NCBI GenBank assembly: GCA_000827265.1
Contig: KN834766.1
Span: 491,061-555,060 of the forward strand
Reading direction: 5' to 3'
Length of the DNA: 64,000 bases
Source of the DNA: Collybiopsis luxurians FD-317 M1
Lineage: Eukaryota > Basidiomycota > Agaricomycetes > Agaricales > Omphalotaceae
Numbering within the stretch: the first letter of the stretch is position 1; every line of letters starts with the position of its first letter. Shown here piece by piece: positions 34,703-46,540 of the stretch. A program made the translations under genes and the position numbers. The notes beneath the pieces were generated by a model. The model had not been told where the DNA came from. It worked only from the letters and a program-made list of their open reading frames with translations, and did not search any database.

Positions 34703-35371
34703 TCATGAGACATAGAGCATCCAGACTTCAGGAGGATCAGATATAGCCAATCCCATGAAACGAGTCCGACCATATAAAAAGTCTACTCTTTTCACCCCCT
34801 TCCTCCTCTCGGCCTCGCGAGATTCCCAATCACGGAGACGCTTATATCGTGTTTTATACCCCATTTTAACCTTTTGCCTATCCTTCAAAGATAACGCATC
34901 ATACTCGGTGGACGTGATGTTTTCGTGCAAAGAGTGATAAATCGAAGTGAAAATGTCCTTGACTGTGATATAAGGACACTTTAAAGAGGGACGGACAAGG
35001 ATAGGCCACCCGTACTGGGCATGGCAAATCTGAATCCTCAGGTGTGATACAGGAGGATAAACTGCGGGTTCCGAGAGTACCTTGGCAGGCAGGGATCGCT
35101 GCGCCGATGTAGAAATCGTAGATGTAGGCAGGCCAATATCATAATTGATGGCTGGATGGTGCGAGTAGGCAAGCAAAATATGGAGTTTGAAGGGGAATTT
35201 TTTGGATTCCACAGTAGAGCGTCTCTGCCAAAATGGCCGGCCTGAAGAGGATGGTTGTCGCGGGCGGGGGTCTGACGAAGATGTTATCGAGGGAACAGAA
35301 TATACTTGAGAAGGAGTAGATGCAGTATGCGCAGTTGAAATACTCGCAAATCGAACTTGCTTTCCCCGCAT
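34703..35371 (-). CDS. DUF6699-type protein, 222 aa
   Basis: Single exon from ATG 35371 (MRGKQVRFASIST). After a Ser/Pro-rich leader comes the basidiomycete domain usually listed as DUF6699: FKLHILLAYSHHPAINYDIG, LPAKVLSEPAVYPPVSHLRI, YGWPILVR, ITVKDIFTSIYHSL, and the final RVDFLYGRTRFMGLAI. No biochemical role is known for this family. The ATG was preferred over an upstream TTG because related proteins begin just before the KxVRFA motif. A TATA word lies about 60 nt upstream. Confidence 0.7.
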   Translation of the reverse strand: MRGKQVRFASISTAHTASTPSQVYSVPSITSSSDPRPRQPSSSGRPFWQRRSTVESKKFPFKLHILLAYSHHPAINYDIGLPTSTISTSAQRSLPAKVLSEPAVYPPVSHLRIQICHAQYGWPILVRPSLKCPYITVKDIFTSIYHSLHENITSTEYDALSLKDRQKVKMGYKTRYKRLRDWESREAERRKGVKRVDFLYGRTRFMGLAISDPPEVWMLYVS

Positions 35372-35427
35372 ATTGAAGCCAGTAAAGGCATATGAATATG
35401 TAGATATCGGAGCCAAGGGCCAAGAGA

Positions 35428-35435
35428 TATTTATA
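35428..35435 (-). promoter_or_regulatory. TATA box of the DUF6699 gene
   Basis: Minus-strand TATAAATA about 57-64 nt upstream of the ATG at 35371. Confidence 0.5.
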
Positions 35436-36653
35436 TGGCAAGGCGCGTGGAACGTGACGTACTAAATGAAGCATATTCAGCTTTCAGGATTAGACTAGAC
35501 AGTCAATAACATTTGCTCCACTTTTTGAACGGAGTTTGTTGTGTAAGTCATCATTTACGAAGATAGTTTCGCCGGACTCTTTAAGTTCCGAGCTTTGTCG
35601 TGAGCGTTTGTTTGCTAAGTTGAGAAAGGGCGCATGACGCGGAACCTACGTCTATAAATTATAAGTAACTTGTCATCCAATTGTAGGGGGAATATAAATA
35701 TGCAGATGGAAAGTTCAATCAGGATCTTTCCCTTTCCCGCGCTTTTATATCGAGACTGCGTCCGTCAAGTATGCCTCTTTTCGGTTCAAGAAATGTACGC
35801 GTTATAGGACTCCCGAAGTGCTTCTGACAACTGAAACCTGATAGCCTAATTTAACCCTTACATTCTGCCACCACGGATATAGGAGGGAAGGTAATGGTTC
35901 TTGCGACCTTTGCATGTGCCTCCAGGAGCTCCCTCACGGCAGCAATGGAACATCGGGTCAGGACATTGAACGCTTAATTATCAAGCATCGTGCTGACATT
36001 CTATGTGCTGTAACTCATTTACTTACCAGGTATTACACGAAGTGAATATACACCCAACGCTGCTACAGCGAATACCACAAAGTCTACTACTGATAACTCC
36101 CAAAGCCACACACGCAGTCGTTCACATAAGGCCGACAAAATGATGCAGTGAGTACTATGATCGGTATCGTACCCTGGATTAAGCTCGATATCTACTGAAC
36201 TGGCAGGAAAGTCCAGATCGAAGAAAGGTATATTTCTGAGAAGCATGAGCAAGCAAACGTTCGCTGGCGCCCCCCGACGCCGCATCCACTAGGTATACTG
36301 AACGACTTAGATCTGTCAGAGAGAGTCAAGGTGATGTTGAAGTGTGGGTAACGCAGATAATCAGACTCAAGCGACATGACTTGTTGTAACTCCTATGTAT
36401 GATGCTTGTATAGCCTCACCAAATGTCTTTAAATTTTAAAACCTTGTCCCGGTTTATACCATCATGCAACTACCTATTCAGTCACTTAAAAAACTGGTTT
36501 CAAAAATCTGTCTACGGGAGCCCTTTGATGAGCAAGTCACGTACCCTTGCGATTGAAAGCTCATGCACTCCGAATCTTTCCACCCGAGATGAGGGATAAT
36601 TGACATCACTTTGAACTGCTATTGAAAGTGCCGTTCGGCTTTGGGGGACAAGG
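35436..36653. other. intergenic; two short minus-strand frames not called
   Basis: Overlapping frames at 36019-36285 and 36192-36377 include a hydrophobic stretch (VVDFVVFAVAALGVYSLRV) but join to no gene I recognise. Confidence 0.3.
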
Positions 36654-36815
36654 GAGAAGGTTAACAATGAGTCATCAGCAATTTCGTATCTTCTGAATAC
36701 TTACTACGTCGCTAGTAACCTCACGCTTCACCAGGAGAAGGTTTAACGGTCACTCATAAGCAATTTTGTATCTGCGGAACACTTACTACGTCGCCAATAA
36801 CCTCGCACCTTACAA
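36654..36815. repeat. 81-bp direct tandem duplication upstream of the SDR gene
   Basis: 36654-36734 and 36735-36815 are diverged copies of one 81-bp unit. Each begins GAGAAGG and contains CTTACTACGTCG followed by AATAACCTC or GTAACCTC. The second copy ends about 107 nt before the SDR ATG, so it probably lies in the promoter. Confidence 0.75.
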
Positions 36816-36922
36816 GTGCCCCCCTTTATGCAAACGTCAAGTCTTACATGAAGCGAGACAGAGCACGCCTTAAAAACCCGATGTACTAAATCTCACGTTC
36901 TGACATACTACTACTACTGATC

Positions 36923-37887
36923 ATGTCTTCCAATTCGACCAAGACGACCAACGCGAAATTTGCAGCGCAAAAACTGTTCGACATGACGGACTGGGCATGC
37001 GTCGTCACTGGTGGAGGCACTGGAATTGGCCTGATGATTGTCCAGGCTTTCGCTAACAACGGTGCTCGAGTCTACGTTACGTCCAGACGAAAGTCTGTTC
37101 TTGACAACACTGTGGAAAAATGGGGCCATTCACTCGCAAACTCCAAAGGCCAGTTGATAGCTGTAGAGTGCGACATCACCAACAAAGAATCTATCAAGAA
37201 CCTGGTACAGGAGATTGAACGAAAAGGAGAGAAAAAAGTTGATGTTTTGGTAAACAATGCCGGTACAAATGTGGAGGGTAGTGAAATCGAGAAAGGTGAT
37301 GAGAGCGCACAGGAGCTTGGAAAGGTGCTGTTCGGCGAGGATCCAGAAATGTGGGAGCAAGTATACCGAACGAACGTCGTTGGACATTTCTTTATCACAG
37401 CGGCATTCAGTCATCTTCTGGCTGCTACTTCGACCATTGACCCTCATCGCACGGGCACAGTCATCAACAACACCTCCATGTCGGGTATCACTAGTACATC
37501 CCAGCATCGATTCTCATACAACGTTTCCAAAGGTGCTGCGATCCACCTCACTACACTTCTCAGCCAAGAGCTTCGCAGGGAGGGCGTTCGCGTCAGAGTC
37601 AATTCCATTGCACCTGGTATCTTCCCTAGCGAAATGACGGTGGGTGACAGTGATGAGACAAACAAGTCATCGATTCCGGAGAGTCGCGAATTGGGCGAGA
37701 AAAAGCGTATTCCGGCCGGGAGACCTGGTAGGGATGAGGATATTGCCCAAGCTGTTTTGATGCTCGCTTGCAACCAGTATGCCTATGGCCAAGTAAGTGC
37801 AAATAATGTAATGCGCTTGGTCTCTACCCACTTAGCTTCATCCAGATACTTAGTATCGACGGAGGATATGTTCTTGAACATGCTTGA
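36923..37887 (+). CDS. short-chain dehydrogenase/reductase, 303 aa
   Basis: Classical SDR, NAD(P)-dependent oxidoreductase. Exons 36923-37792 and 37846-37887. Visible: nucleotide-binding TGGGTGIG (29-36), NNAG (111-114), active-site Ser in NNTSMSG (about 185-187) and YNVSK (Y199, K203). The second exon supplies the family ending ILSIDGGY; without splicing the frame runs into unrelated sequence. Substrate is unknown; sterol-, polyol- or ketoacyl-type reductases share this layout. It is not closely related to the duplicated SDRs at 40.6, 49.8 and 54.8 kb. A diverged 81-bp tandem duplication lies directly upstream. Confidence 0.88.
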
Positions 37888-38763
37888 AATGCGAATTGAA
37901 GTTGATAAAGTACGAGCCTGTATAAGTAAAATGTGAAATATTTTAGCGCCCAAAAATTGCCGGTCCCGTCCGCCGAATGTCGTGAGCGTCTCCATGTCTT
38001 AGATCTAGAGTCTGTCTACCTGCATCTTTCTGTGTCGCTTACAAGCCAGCTTCTCCCTCCTTAATCACCATCTGGTAATCCCGCCGCTTATCCCTCGAGC
38101 GAACGGGAACCCCATGACGTAAAACCCATTACAGCCATCTCCAGGAAGTAAGCAAGAACAGCGAGTAATGTATCCCCTCAACTTAAGCTTGACAAGCCCA
38201 AGATCAGAGATTACCGAGATTTGACCGGAGATAGCAGGCGCTAGTTGGCTAATTTTGAGAAGTCCTTATCGAATACCTGCCCCTCTGTATTTGTGGACAC
38301 CAATTCTCTTATCGCGGCCAGGATCATTTGCAATATCCCTATGGCGCATTTATGATAGCATTGAGAGCTGGTTATGTATGGTGACAGCTGATCCTCTCGC
38401 CGAGAAAGACGATAGGGAAATTCGTATTCAGCAATCCCTGCGCCGGCTCTAGTGAGTTCTCAAAATCTCCCATCTATGGAGCAACGTTGCGTGTCTCTGA
38501 CTCTGCAGTGATGTCACCATTGAAGACAAACTTCCACGGGAGCGGGATTGCGGCCACGATCGCTAGAATGACGGAGTGCATGAGTATGCAGTGATGTCGC
38601 GATGAGTGTGCACATACCTCAAGTCCTTATGATCCTAATTGTGCGCGCGCCACAATGGATATATGCATTCATTATTGATTTAGACTTATCGCCTAGCTGA
38701 CCATAATTCATTGCGGTACAAAATATAATACAGCAGCAGTACTAGCGTAGAAACCTCTGCACA
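37888..38763. other. intergenic; 5' flank of duplicated kinase block
   Basis: From about 38380 onward the sequence is similar to 47395-47713, upstream of the second kinase copy (shared words GAGTGCATGAG, TGATGTCAC). This marks the left part of the segmental duplication. Confidence 0.5.
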
Positions 38764-40155
38764 ATGTCGAAACCATCCCGTAATGTGAGCTGTTCGTCCT
38801 TGATGCTCCAGTTTTGATTTAACGGGCCTCCGCACAAAGTATCAAACTGGAAGGACCCTTGGGTCTGGAACGTACTCAGTTGTCAAGGTGGGGGGATGAG
38901 GTTTTTTGTTTTGAGAGTGTACGCTTAAACGATGGAATGCAAGGAGGTTGTTGATGTCGAAACAGGAAAAGTATACGCATGTAAGGAAAGTTCTGCAAGT
39001 CTGCATTGTGTCATCCCCACTGACTGATATGTTTTGTCTTTAAAGGAAATGAACAAGGAGCATACGAGAGGCCATAAAGACATGGTCCTTAACGAGATTG
39101 AAATGCTACGTAGGATTTCTGGCGGTACCAAGAATATGATCACTCTGTCTGACTACTTTGAGGTTCGTACATCATCTACATTTCTGCATGTGATACCAAC
39201 CCCGAGACTCTAGACTTCACATAACATTTATATCTGCTATGATCTCTGTACTGGAGGAAATGTCTTTCATAGGGTTTGTAAAAAAGGAACCTACGTTGAG
39301 GGGTACCAAAGTTTGACCTCGAATAGCGTGCCCGTAACTGATTTTTTTTTTCCTGTTTAAACAAGCGACGCCGCAGTTCTTGTGCGAAACCTCTGCACCG
39401 ATATAGTGTATATTCATTCAAAAGGTATTGTGCATGGAGACTTGAAGCCTGAAAATTTGCTTCTTCGGTACGTAAAATTGAAAGAAACAGCTCCTCTCCT
39501 ACCGATGCTTATGAAGAATACCTGAAAACAATTCACCAGTCATGATTGCCGACTTTGGTCTTGCACGAGAACTTGGAAAAGATGATGATGGAAAGACCAG
39601 TTTGCTGACAGGTGTACACGGTTCCCCTCTCTACATGGCACCGGAAATATACGGCAAAAGTTCGTGGTAGAAAATTCTCCCCACTTATTGCTGATCAGCT
39701 TTGCAGCGGGCTACGAGAAACCTGTCGATATCTGGGCATTGGGAGTCATCACCTACTTTCTACTTGTCGGCCGTACTCCATTTGAAAGGAAGAAGGACAA
39801 AGAATCAGAAAAGAGGGCCATCCTCAAAGGAGTGAGCGGTCAACTCAACCTCATATCAGGATTATCCTCATTATCCAATTTTAGGATTTGAACTTTGAAC
39901 CGTTGCAAGACTGGAGGAGCGTCTCTCAAACTGCTCAAGATTTCATTCGGCGGTGTCTAACTCTCAATCCCAACGAGAGAATGACAGCAGAAGAGTGTCT
40001 GGAACATGAGGTTTGATCAAGTTACTGTAGATGGTTTGTGCCGCATTTCACGTCTTTTGCAGTGGCTCGCGTCTGCTACCCCTCAATTCACACATGATCT
40101 TGCACAACGAGCGGAAAACTCGTCCTCTCTTCCTCTGTTTTCGGCTTCTATTTGA
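38764..40155 (+). pseudogene. CaMK-like protein kinase, copy 1 (probably inactive)
   Basis: Same exon plan as the intact copy at 47714. It reads LGSGTYSVVK, ETGKVYACK, YIHSKGIVHGDLKPENLL, IADFGLARELG, YMAPE and GYEKPVDIWALGVITYFLL, and ends near 40155. Two defects stand out. The HRD motif of the catalytic loop is HGD, losing the Arg that is standard in this kinase group. The donor after VYACK reads GAAAGT where the other copy has GTAAGT, so that intron cannot be removed normally, and reading through meets a stop within about 15 codons. I therefore call it a decaying duplicate. A regulatory or truncated product cannot be excluded. Confidence 0.7.
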
Positions 40156-40499
40156 CTTTATAATGCGATATTTTGTTTCGGTGGGATGTGGGCCTTTTTT
40201 TTCTGGTTTACAAATGTTCTTTGATGGACCATATTGTGCTCTTCACGTAACCCGCCCAAATTACACTATGTATGCATATTCTCTTTGTTCCACTCCAGTA
40301 CGGTGATTAGGAGAAGAGACCCCACAGGACATACTTTCTGCGCTCGAATTAATTCCGTCATTCTGTATTAGCTGATAGAATCCCGCGCCATACATTAGGT
40401 CGTTCGGGAATTGGACCTTAGCTAGTATAATATATATCCTATTCTACCCTATCATTCCAAGAAACTTGAAGCCCTTAGCTAGGTTGAATCTGAGTCATC

Positions 40500-40560
40500 G
40501 GAAGCACGACACGAAGGTAAGACGAATGATGACAGAACAGTGTCGTATATATAATAAGTA
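40500..40560 (+). promoter_or_regulatory. conserved SDR promoter block, copy 1
   Basis: GGAAGCACGACACGAAGGTA, CGAATGATGACAGAA and GTGTCGTATATATAATA recur in the same order upstream of the second SDR (about 49715-49790). The ATATATAATA word is about 45 nt upstream of the ATG and fits a TATA box. Confidence 0.55.
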
Positions 40561-40596
40561 ACGCAGCGCATGTCACTCTCTTCACCTTTCTTAACC

Positions 40597-41306
40597 ATGT
40601 CTTCCCAAAAATGCACCATTCTTATTACTGGATCCAACAGTGGTATCGGATACGACCTAGTTAAGCTCCTTGCCTCAAAGGGGCACATTGTCTACCTCAC
40701 TGCAAGGAATGAAGTAGCCGGAAAAGAAGCCCAGTACGTCGTACTCAAAGGCTTTTCTAGCTCCAACGTAATACCTCTCTTTTCAGGCCAAAGCTAGAGC
40801 AAGAACATAATCTTTCAGTCAAGTTTGTTCAGCTTGATGTTACGGACTTGAAATCGGTCCAAGCAACCAAGGATACCGTTGAGAAAGCTGAGGGAAAGCT
40901 GGATGTCCTGGTCAATAATGCAGGGAGGTCCCAATTCCTTTCACTTTTCAATCGAATGTCCAGTTGAATTCGATGCACTGAGCAGGGATCAGCTGTATGG
41001 ATACCCCTCAGAACGCACCGACGATTGACATCTCTCTCATCGCTTTGGCGCGCGAGTTGAGTGCAGAGGGAATAAAAGTGAACGCGGTCACTCCTGGGTT
41101 TACCACGACCAAGTTGAATGGTTATGCTGTTGGAAGGAACACGACGGAACAGGCGGCTGAATCATTAGCTGAATGGGCGTTATTGGGGCCGGAGGATAAG
41201 TATAAGACTGGTAATGGAATATCTTCATCTCAGAACGGCAACCAATACTTACTCGTTCACTCACGCAGGACTTTTCTGGACTGACAAGGGCGAATTCCCG
41301 CGGTAG
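40597..41306 (+). pseudogene. SDR copy 1 with in-frame 201-bp deletion of the active site
   Basis: Same four-exon plan as the intact copy at 49827: MSSQKCTILITGSNSGIGYD, VKFVQLDVTDLKSVQATKD, KLDVLVNNAG, then MDTPQNAPTIDISL. At that point the sequence jumps to IALARELSAEGIKVNAVTPG. Relative to copy 2, bases equivalent to 50265-50465 are missing, exactly 67 codons. The loss removes the catalytic Ser region (NTTDMSS) and the YNTSK motif but keeps the frame. The end, LFWTDKGEFPR, is intact after splicing. The product, if made, would bind a nucleotide at most. I classify it as a pseudogene; an inactive homologue with another role is the alternative. Confidence 0.75.
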
Positions 41307-43786
41307 ATTATACCAATGTTGAGAGTACTTTGAAACCAACGTATGTGTATATTATTTTGGACGTCAAATTGACCAGGGTAATGTTGAGAAATAGGCTTCG
41401 TAGGTTGTGCGGTTGCTCCATACCTCCTTAACTTTGTTCTATATCCATTTTACATTTGCTTCCTTTCTTGCTTATATGATGTAGTTACAATTTGTTAATC
41501 AATCTTGTTTACCCTCGCCCTCTGATCCCACTTCACTCAACAAGAAAGATATATAAAACAATGTCAATCTTCATCCAAAAGATGAAACAGCGTATAAACG
41601 CTAAACATTTACAAAGTTAGATCCGGGGATTTCTGCAGAACCCAACACATAGGTACCATGCCTTGTGGGTAAACTGGTATTATTCTGAGCAATGATTGAG
41701 ATTATTCTTGAGAGATGGTTTCTTTGTGAAGCCCAATTAAGTTCCTATAAGTTGTATCAGACTTGAACCTGATACTCAAACCTAAGTCTATTATCCGATC
41801 TTAGATTATAGAGGCAGCCTCTTCTAATTAAGCTTGGAAATATCTGGCTGTATGCACCAAAGAAATTTTGAAGAATAGTTGATATGACTGCTGTCATACC
41901 ATATACTTTTCTGAGCTTGGCTCCTCATCAGAGACAACTACAAGTCTATAAAATGTACAGATTCACCTTGTAGTCTGGCAGTGAGCAGAGTTATACTCTC
42001 AGTACAGTGATTATAGAATCCCTTAGTTTAATTCTATACTAGCCATGTCAAAGGAACTTAGTGTTTTTCCAAGTGTGTCAGACTAGAATTGCATGAGAAT
42101 GGATCAGTGACAGTGTGTGGGGTTCTATGTCCATGGTACCACAATGGTCAGGACTGCCTGAGAATGGCCAAGACAATGTCAGACAAGTGTATTATTCATA
42201 TGGGCTATTTACCCATTTTACCGGGTCTAGACCTGTCATGGCGAAACAGCATTTTAGCTGTCATTAATTTGGTTATTTGACATGTCAAGATGGCCGAAGT
42301 GGGCAATACAAATCATTACTCATGAAGGGGACCCAGGTAGAAAAGGTTATATAGTCATGGGGATCAGTTTTAATATTGCATGGAAATCCTATATGGGGAA
42401 GGGAATTTAGTATATAGGTAGACAGGAAATGGGAAGGAAAGGCAGGTTCTGACACCCCCCTCTTTATCAGGCATTTGATCTGGTTTGGAATCAGTCTAGA
42501 ACTTCAGTGCCAAGTTAAAGTCAAAGAGTGGTGTTCTGTGTTCTGTTTTGGTGTTTTGTGTTTTTGTTAAACTTGATTATTGTGTTTGAACTTGGTATTT
42601 TGGTTTTGACATTACAATTTGGATTTTGATTGAACTTAAAACTTGTGCACTCTAACAACACTGCTACTACTCCAACCCCCATTTAAACTTCAACTGCTAA
42701 AGGCCCCTTTGAACTTAGTGTTCTTGGGTGTATTTGGTGTTTGTTTTCTATCTCACTGCACCCACCACATCAATAGTCTAGATTATCATTTCAGAGTTTG
42801 ATCTTGAAAGATTAAGAGAGTAAATGGTTGGTGGTTCAATCCCCCGTTAGGACATAAGTCACTACCTTACCCCTGTATTACCCAAGTTCTAGTTCCTTAT
42901 GATATCCCCGAGTCCAGGCCTTGTCCCGAGCCAGTTGCACCCAGTGGGGTAGGGCAGCTGTATATGACTGAGCTTTTTTGCCAGGTAGTCCACCATACCC
43001 GGTGGCTGTAGTTTAGAAGAGGTAAGAGTGAAATCATGCACATTTATAATTGCACAAGACCCCAGTGTTGAAGTTCACATATATGATCTGAGTTATGTCT
43101 ACCTTTTAGTGTAGCGGGCAAGTGCCGGGTTGGCTTGTCTATAATGAGTTGCAATTCACTCTCTTTGCTTGGCAATTGAAAAAAAACTGCTGATTTTTTT
43201 TTTTAATTCAAGTTAAACAAATTTTAAATACAAATGCAGCTAAAATCAATGTACATATTATGAAGTGGCAGCATAATGAATAAAGTTAGCGTAAACCAAG
43301 GTACTGTGCCATTTCATTCAATTTGACTGTCACATGTCACATGTCACAGGGTCCAAAAATGTCAGAGAAAATTGGCCTGTCATAAGTCACTTTGTTGAAT
43401 TGATTTTTCATTCAATTTTTGGGTTTAAATTTCAAAAAAAAAATTTCAGTGCAATTTTACCTGCACAGGGTCTACTGCACACTAGTGATGCAAACAATAG
43501 TTTAGTAGCTGCAGCAGACTTCACTTAAGTCTTCAATTGTGTATAGATCCTGCATAATGAGATGTCAAAACTGCAGTTTTGTCAATCAGGTCATAGTTCA
43601 CAAGCTGTGCTGATTTGAATGAAATGATACAGTAATTGAATGCTGTAGAGTAAACAAAGGCAAGACTTGAGATGGAAGAGCTGGAAACAATGCAAGATAA
43701 ATACTCTACCATTTTGAATGGAAGTTCATTAATTTAGGAAGTTTTGTAAATAAAAAATTCAAAAAAAATCCATACAACCCAAAGAA
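41307..43786. other. CpG-poor, AT-rich region, transposon-like
   Basis: Very few CG dinucleotides compared with the flanking genes, long A and T runs, no supported gene. The composition matches the 8.7-14 kb island. A candidate LTR is listed separately. Confidence 0.5.
42076..42454. mobile_element. candidate LTR, 379 bp
   Basis: Starts TGTCAG and ends CTGACA (6-bp inverted ends of TG...CA type), with TATA-like words (TTATATAGTC, TATATAGG) inside. No second copy and no flanking direct repeat was found, so this is only a possibility. Confidence 0.3.
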
Positions 43787-46342
43787 TCAGAAACAGCCCT
43801 GAGCTCCATGATCCCTTAGGTACTGTGCAATATCCTTTTTCCTATAGTGGAGTGCTGCTTTCAATGCAGTTTCATACATCCCTCCTTGGATATTGACATC
43901 TGCACCATTCTCTAATAGGAATTTTACCAGTTCTAGGTTACCTTTAGCAGCTGCTTGAAGGGCTGTTCCAAACACCCCTCCTTGGATATTGACATCGGCA
44001 CTCTTTTCTACCAGAAATTTAACAACATTCAGGTGTTTCCAATGAGCTGCTGCTTGCAGGGCAGTTCCATAATACCCCCCTTGGATATTGACACTAGCAC
44101 CATTTTCTACCAGGAATTTAATGACATCGAGATGTTCCCAAGCACTTGAAACTGCTGCTTGCAGTGCAGTACCATAATATCCCCCTTGCAGATTGACATC
44201 TGCATCATTTTCCACCAACCATTTCACAATATCCAGGTGCCCAGCATAAGCTGCCTCTTGCAGCGCCGTTGTTCTTGTCTGTTTATTGACATCTGCTCCA
44301 TGCTCTATGAGAAGTTTTACAATGTCTAGCCTTTTCCCACTAGCAGCTGCAGCCTGTAATGCAGTATCATTCAGTGCATCTGCCACATTGACATCTACTG
44401 CTTTTGTTAGTAAGAATTGGACAACATCCCGTTTTCCCTGTCTTGCTGCCTGTTGTAGTGATCTTGAACAATCCTCCATTGAATCAACCTCAGAGTCAAT
44501 GGTATTTTCAAGCAAGAACTGAATCAGGTCTAATTTTCCCCGACTTGCAGCAATTTCAGTTGCGGATTTACAATATCTGTCATAATATTTCTTTATTCTG
44601 GCTCCATATGGAACCAAAATCTTAGCAACATCCAAATGGCCAGATGCAGAGGCCCAATATAGTGCATCAGAATACCAATCAACTGCCATGGGGAATTTAG
44701 ATTTGTATTCTTCTATTATCTCAATGAACCTTGTCAATAGTATTCCATTGCCATCAATTGCAGACTTCAACAGTGAGTTTTTAATTATCTCTATATCAAG
44801 CTGCAGGTGGGTAGTCCGATCTGTTATTTGAATCCACTTGGAAATGATGGAAGGCCAGATTTTGGCATTATAGCTACTGTGATCCTTGGTTAGGACTAGA
44901 GCATTGCATACTGTTTGGAACAACATAGATATTGACTTAGATTCAAGTTTAAGATGCAATGCTTTGAGTAATCCTTCGTGGTACATTATATTTTCAAAGT
45001 TACTTGCAGTCAAGATTCCTGTGAAAATTCCATGCAGAGCCTGAGAAACAATCTCTTGAGTGGATGAATTTGATTGCAAAGTACATAGCCAAGCAATAAT
45101 GTCGGTAGACATCATATCAAGAGTGGTGATATCTCCAGTAAATCCAACCTCCGATTTAAGCATTTCATGCTCTGCCTCTTTCAAGGATCCAGGAAGAGTT
45201 ATTGATCTAGAAAACAACCCCTTCACAGCCTTGTATGGATGTACCAGATAATTTATTGGCTTGAAAAGCAGTGGTATCCTGTAAGGGCACTCCAGCCAAA
45301 TTGGAGTTAGGAAAATGCTGCCCAAGTACATGGAGAATGCAAAAATTGTAATTGTGACTACAATCCAACAGAGTGACTGATGAAGCTCAGCCACATACAG
45401 AGATAGACCAACAAAGAAAAGTGCTAAAGATGCATGGAGAATAAGGGGTAAAGTTCCAATAATCTCTGGAACTTTCCATTTCTCCAGTCCTGAAAATCTA
45501 AATTGCCGAATAACAGCTCTTTCTTTGGCATTTCCAGATGATATGGAACTGTAAGCTTGAAGCCACTGCTTCACCAGTACAGATAAAAGGGCAGAGGCAA
45601 GTGACAGAGAGAGACTTGCAAAAAATAGACCATTGATCCAGAGGTCATTTTTACTTGGAAAGGAATTGCCTAGATCAACTGGAGATTGTAGGATAGCATT
45701 GATCTCCGTTACATTTCCTGCTGCCCTGAGCAGTTTGACCTGCTCCCAAAGCAATCTGGCAGTGATGTGAGAGTAGTCAGGCCGCAAAGAATCTACAGTT
45801 GCAACAACAAATGCGGTCACAACTGCAGAGAATAGTGCAGCCTGTAAATTATGCAGAGGGCTATTCAGTCTTGATTTTGACTTGTCAACGCTCACTGAAC
45901 ACTCACAAATATCAGGAGAGAATCAATGGTATCCTTGAATCCTTTTAGCATCTCGTCATCATAGCTTTCAGCCTCATCAAGATAGACCTTCCAAACTCGG
46001 GCATCTTCCTTGAACTCTTCACCAAAAGGATCTGGGGCATATTTTTCTGCATAATTGTATGACCGTGTTCCTGCATCCAATTGGTCGGAGTTATTATTTC
46101 AATAGGCGATACTTACCGGTATATGGCGATTGATATGCAGGAATTCCAAAGAAGCGAGATTCATCTTTACCCTTCTTCAAGTGTTCTGGGAAGGATGCTG
46201 AGCCATTTTTTGGCATGGTATGAGTTTGTTCGGTCGCAGGGTGATGAGCTGAGTCGATATGGATATTTTCCATTTCTACGGTAACAGGTTTTCCTTTATC
46301 TATACTATTGGCTACATCATTTGTGGGAGGCTGGTTCAGCAT
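43787..46342 (-). CDS. DUF6535 membrane-ankyrin repeat protein, 814 aa
   Basis: Exons 46342-46117, 46070-45907 and 45841-43787 join in phase, with strong GTAAGT and GTGAGT donors. A polar leader precedes the DUF6535 region: EDARVWKVYLDEAESYDDEM, FKDTIDSLLIF, AALFSAVVTAFVVATV, then three more helices (INGLFFASLSLSLASALLSV, LILHASLALFFVGLSL, WIVVTITIFAFSMYLGSIFL). A helical middle leads to about nine ankyrin repeats. Several of the last ones are nearly identical (DVNIQGG..GTALQAAA, VKFLVENGADV). DUF6535 proteins are an expanded basidiomycete family of unknown role; fusion to ankyrins suggests a membrane-anchored binding or surveillance protein. The big exon is CpG-poor while the first exon is not, yet the frame is intact. 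Confidence 0.85.
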
Positions 46343-46540
46343 AGCGATGGAACAGTGGGGCAGAGAAGAAATGGAAAGGTCAAAGATACCGCGTCACTTT
46401 TATATTACACAAAGCTACCTCGTGACTTCCAGCTGTCACAATACTCGTGTTGGTGTACAATGCTGTCACTGACATTGTCAGTTTCAACACGACGACAACC
46501 ACATTGAAAATTCGGCTTGAGCGTTATAAATAATGCTGTA

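Noticed and set aside
42833..42845. GGTTCAATCCCCC, resembling a tRNA T-arm or pol III B-box
   Set aside because: No matching A-box, acceptor stem or anticodon arm at proper spacing; probably chance in repeat-derived DNA.
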